A stretch of 64,000 nt of DNA from Saprospiraceae bacterium (lineage in GTDB: Bacteria; Bacteroidota; Bacteroidia; Chitinophagales; Saprospiraceae). Positions within the stretch are counted from its first letter, which is position 1. Each line of letters starts with the position of its first letter. Positions 61,571-64,000 of the stretch are shown here, piece by piece. The position numbers were made by a program, and so were the translations under genes. The notes below the pieces were generated by a model that saw only the letters and a program-made list of their open reading frames with translations, was not told the origin of the DNA and made no database searches. The stretch covers positions 1 to 64,000 of the forward strand of contig JAHDGU010000010.1 in the NCBI GenBank assembly GCA_020627535.1, read 5' to 3'.

Positions 61571-64000
61571 ATGCTTCTGGACATCTTGCTGGTCATCATC
61601 AGCACCTTTGCCCCTTCAGGACAGACGACAAGCTCTGACTCTCCTGACTTGGCCACCAATCATATCATAGTAGTAGGACCTACAGCGCAGCGCGATTTGA
61701 TCTCATGTACGCAGCAGACTGAGACCATTCAGCTGCAGGAGCTGATCCCTACGGATCGCTATGTCCTTTACTTCACGGCACTTGATGTAGAGCAAAAGTT
61801 CAGCTTCGCTCTTGATCCCACACAGGTAGAAATTCAGGGATACAATGAGCGCAGTGTTCAATTTGTACCTCTAGTAGCAGACATAGATCTGCAGATCATT
61901 TGGGCGCAAGCCCCTCAGCCTACCCATCAAATATGGCTGTCCACCTCCAACGAAAGTGCCAGAGCCAGATGGAAAAAGAAGAAAAAGGGCCAGGAAGAAG
62001 ATGATCCGCAGCGCACACCTCCGAGTATCACGACAGGCATATCTGCGGAGGATCTCATCAAAGAGAACTTCATCAATGCAGCTTGCTTCGAGGTGGATAA
62101 TGTCATCTTCAATGGTGATGCCAATCGTGGCATCGGACAGTTTAGCAATGCCCTAGACGTCTTTGACTTTGAAGAAGGAATCATCATGGCCTGCTGCAAT
62201 GTGACGGAGATTCCAGGTATGAACTTCGGGACCAATGATACCGGCGGCGACGACAATATCGGTGGAGGTAGTGACCCTGATCTTGTCGCTCTCGCTGGAG
62301 CAGGCATCAATGATGCGCAGGTCATCACTTTCACCTTTACACCTACCGTAGAGCAGATCAGCTTCAACTATGTCTTCGGCTCAGAGGAGTATTGTGATTA
62401 TGTCAATTCACCGTTCAATGATGCCTTCGGTTTCTTCCTGAGTGGTCCTGGGATCGCAGGGCCTTTTCAAAATGGTGCGGAGAATATTGCTTTACTCCCT
62501 GGGACAGGCACACCGGTGACCATCAACAATGTCAACTACGGACTCAATGATGAGTTTTATGTGACCAATGTCCCTCCAGGCCAGGCACAAGGAGCAGGTG
62601 GCTGTCCAGCGGGAGAGGTTGATGCCCCAGCTACCAATCCCGACGATATCGTCCTTGACGGATACACGGTAACCCTCACCGCTGTGGCTAATGTCATTCC
62701 ATGCGAGGAATACACGATCAAGTTGGCCATCGGAGATGCAGGAGACGATGTCTTTGGCTCAGCGGTCTTCCTAGAGGCCAATAGCTTTTTCTTTGGAGAT
62801 GGTGTGGACTTTGAGGTCAGCTTTGAGTCAGCGACGGGGATGAGCCTCTTTGAAGATTGCAATGACGATCAGGTCTGTATCACCTTCACACGAGATGGTG
62901 ACGAGCAGCTCAAGCCCATCGAGATTCCTATCAATGTCGATCCTGCTTCCACGGCTACAGAGGGCGAGGACTTTGAGATCCTGCCAGATACACTCGAGTT
63001 TCCTGGCGGGCTGACAGAGTTTACCTTCTGCTTTGAGGCATTCCCTGATGACATCGAAGAAGGGCAAGAAATCGCCATACTCCTCATAGAAAATGTCTGC
63101 GACTGTGATGATCCGATGATCGAGATCCCGATTGAAGAGGTACCGCCATTGGACGCATCGATCACCGGAGCAGATCGAGTATGCCCTGGAGAAGAATTTG
63201 AACTGACGACGACCATCATCGATGGCGTGCCAGGATATACGTACACCTGGAGTACGGGAGACGACACAGAGAACATTACAGATGCCATAGATGAGGATAC
63301 CGAGTACTTTGTGACCATCACTGATACTTGTGGACAGCAGACAGTACTCGACACGATCGTAGAGGTCGTCACGCTGCCCGCTGCCGATCTGACGGGCGAG
63401 GGATATCTCTGCGAAGGTCAAGAAGACTGTCTCGAGCTCAGTGTAGAGCTCACCGGAGACAATCCGTGGCTCTTGGTCTACAGCGTAGATGGCGTCAATG
63501 TGACCGTCCCAGATATCGTAGAATCACCGTACATCATTGAGGTCTGCGAGGCAGGCACTTACGCTCTAGAGTCGGTGAGTGTGGTAGGATGTTTTGGTGA
63601 GGTCTCGGGTGAAGTAGAGATTCCGATCTTTCGTGTAGACTTCTCTGCTGATATTGAGAATGTACTCTGCTTTGGCGATAGCACTGGTAGCATCGATATC
63701 ACTGTCACTGATGGTCTCGGACCTTTTGTCTATGAGTGGGCGCCCATAGACTCAGACCAGGAAGACCTGATGGACATTCCTGCAGGTGGGTATTCTCTCA
63801 CTGTCACGGATGATCGAGGCTGTATGGATGAAGAAGTCTTCGAAATCTCACAGGCAGATCCACTCATCTTCGAGTTGGAAGATTTTTCACCGGTCACTTG
63901 TGATGGACCATTCACGGGCGCATTTGATATCACGATCCTCAATGGTGTCGGCGAGATACAATACGATTGGGAAGATCCGATAGACGACGTCGAAGACCCA
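61571..64000 (+). CDS. Giant surface adhesin with choice-of-anchor L domain and SprB-like repeats (3' end outside window)
   Basis: At least 810 residues, open to the right edge. An in-frame TAG lies directly before the ATG, so the start is certain. A short signal-like stretch (MLLDILLVIISTFAPSGQ) precedes a linker with a basic patch (ARARWKKKKKG). Residues about 175-405 are a choice-of-anchor L domain (INAACFEVDNVIFNGDANRG, FNYVFGSEEYCDYVNSPFND, FGFFLSGPG). A Calx-beta-like segment follows (about 430-510, VCITFTRDGDEQ, ATEGEDFEI), then Ig-like modules, and from about 690 two SprB-type repeats (VLCFGDSTGSIDITVTDGLG, GGYSLTVTDDRGC). Such proteins are T9SS-exported, gliding or adhesion-related filaments; the sorting domain would lie beyond the window. 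Confidence 0.88.
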   Translation, partial: MLLDILLVIISTFAPSGQTTSSDSPDLATNHIIVVGPTAQRDLISCTQQTETIQLQELIPTDRYVLYFTALDVEQKFSFALDPTQVEIQGYNERSVQFVPLVADIDLQIIWAQAPQPTHQIWLSTSNESARARWKKKKKGQEEDDPQRTPPSITTGISAEDLIKENFINAACFEVDNVIFNGDANRGIGQFSNALDVFDFEEGIIMACCNVTEIPGMNFGTNDTGGDDNIGGGSDPDLVALAGAGINDAQVITFTFTPTVEQISFNYVFGSEEYCDYVNSPFNDAFGFFLSGPGIAGPFQNGAENIALLPGTGTPVTINNVNYGLNDEFYVTNVPPGQAQGAGGCPAGEVDAPATNPDDIVLDGYTVTLTAVANVIPCEEYTIKLAIGDAGDDVFGSAVFLEANSFFFGDGVDFEVSFESATGMSLFEDCNDDQVCITFTRDGDEQLKPIEIPINVDPASTATEGEDFEILPDTLEFPGGLTEFTFCFEAFPDDIEEGQEIAILLIENVCDCDDPMIEIPIEEVPPLDASITGADRVCPGEEFELTTTIIDGVPGYTYTWSTGDDTENITDAIDEDTEYFVTITDTCGQQTVLDTIVEVVTLPAADLTGEGYLCEGQEDCLELSVELTGDNPWLLVYSVDGVNVTVPDIVESPYIIEVCEAGTYALESVSVVGCFGEVSGEVEIPIFRVDFSADIENVLCFGDSTGSIDITVTDGLGPFVYEWAPIDSDQEDLMDIPAGGYSLTVTDDRGCMDEEVFEISQADPLIFELEDFSPVTCDGPFTGAFDITILNGVGEIQYDWEDPIDDVEDP
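61897..61913 (+). repeat. Dispersed motif variant, GGGC stem with GCAA loop (adhesin)
   Basis: CATTTGGGCGCAAGCCC: the loop is GCAA, another GNRA tetraloop, in a 4-bp stem. Same form as at 30168 in murD except for one loop base. Confidence 0.45.

Noticed and set aside
1-64000. tRNA, rRNA, CRISPR arrays and insertion sequences
   Set aside because: No cloverleaf with a T-loop signature, no rRNA-like stretch, no regularly spaced 25-40-base repeats and no transposase were recognised on either strand.

Overview
The window looks like chromosomal DNA of a Bacteroidota bacterium, most likely a Saprospiria/Saprospiraceae-type organism. The evidence is two proteins with type IX secretion (T9SS) C-terminal sorting domains, a choice-of-anchor-L/SprB-repeat adhesin, a SusC-like TonB-dependent receptor, TAnnTTTG-type -7 promoter boxes, and a mraZ-to-ftsZ cell-wall cluster that lacks murF and ddl. 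The genus is inference. No rRNA, tRNA, CRISPR array or insertion sequence was seen.

Layout. 1-3.7 kb: a heptamer tandem repeat at the window edge, a polyprenol-phosphate-sugar synthase-like glycosyltransferase, and the purine genes purB and purM, which converge and overlap at their stops. 3.8-21.8 kb: envelope and secreted proteins (a GIGT/LHV-repeat protein, a 2081-residue C10-peptidase multidomain protein, a repeat protein with beta-propeller-like units, a T9SS cargo protein, a DUF6794-like protein). Embedded in it are a lone LuxR-type HTH gene, a LytTR response regulator overlapping its TPR histidine kinase, and a small nucleotidyltransferase gene pair. 22.1-37.3 kb: the dcw cluster, all on the minus strand, in the order mraZ-rsmH-ftsL-ftsI-murE-mraY-murD-ftsW-murG-murC-ftsQ-ftsA-ftsZ, ending in a strong terminator. 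37.3-41.3 kb: a structured intergenic region, icd with its terminator, ruvB, and a RES-Xre toxin-antitoxin pair. 41.3-54.4 kb: a PIG-L-type deacetylase, a PepC/bleomycin-hydrolase-like peptidase, aspartokinase, a TonB receptor with a T9SS-exported hydrolase-fold protein, an aldo/keto reductase, a 37-residue membrane protein, a sodium/solute symporter and a lipoprotein. 54.5-61.5 kb: a six-gene minus-strand operon (SpoIIM-like, membrane protein, DUF4129-like, DUF4350, MoxR ATPase, DUF58) divergent from an RDD membrane protein. From 61.6 kb a giant adhesin runs off the right edge.

The most unusual signal is a dispersed motif, CATTTTGGCGAAAGCC, present in six exact copies on both strands, inside genes and between them. 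Further variants change both arms of its small hairpin together, so the stem is kept. Intergenic versions lie shortly upstream of -7-like boxes. A second pattern is a -7-like box (TAnnTTTA/G) 4 to 8 bases before the ATG of several genes (purB, purM, ruvB, the Xre antitoxin, the PIG-L protein, the aldo/keto reductase), which predicts leaderless mRNAs. All function calls come from reading motifs by eye; no database search was possible.
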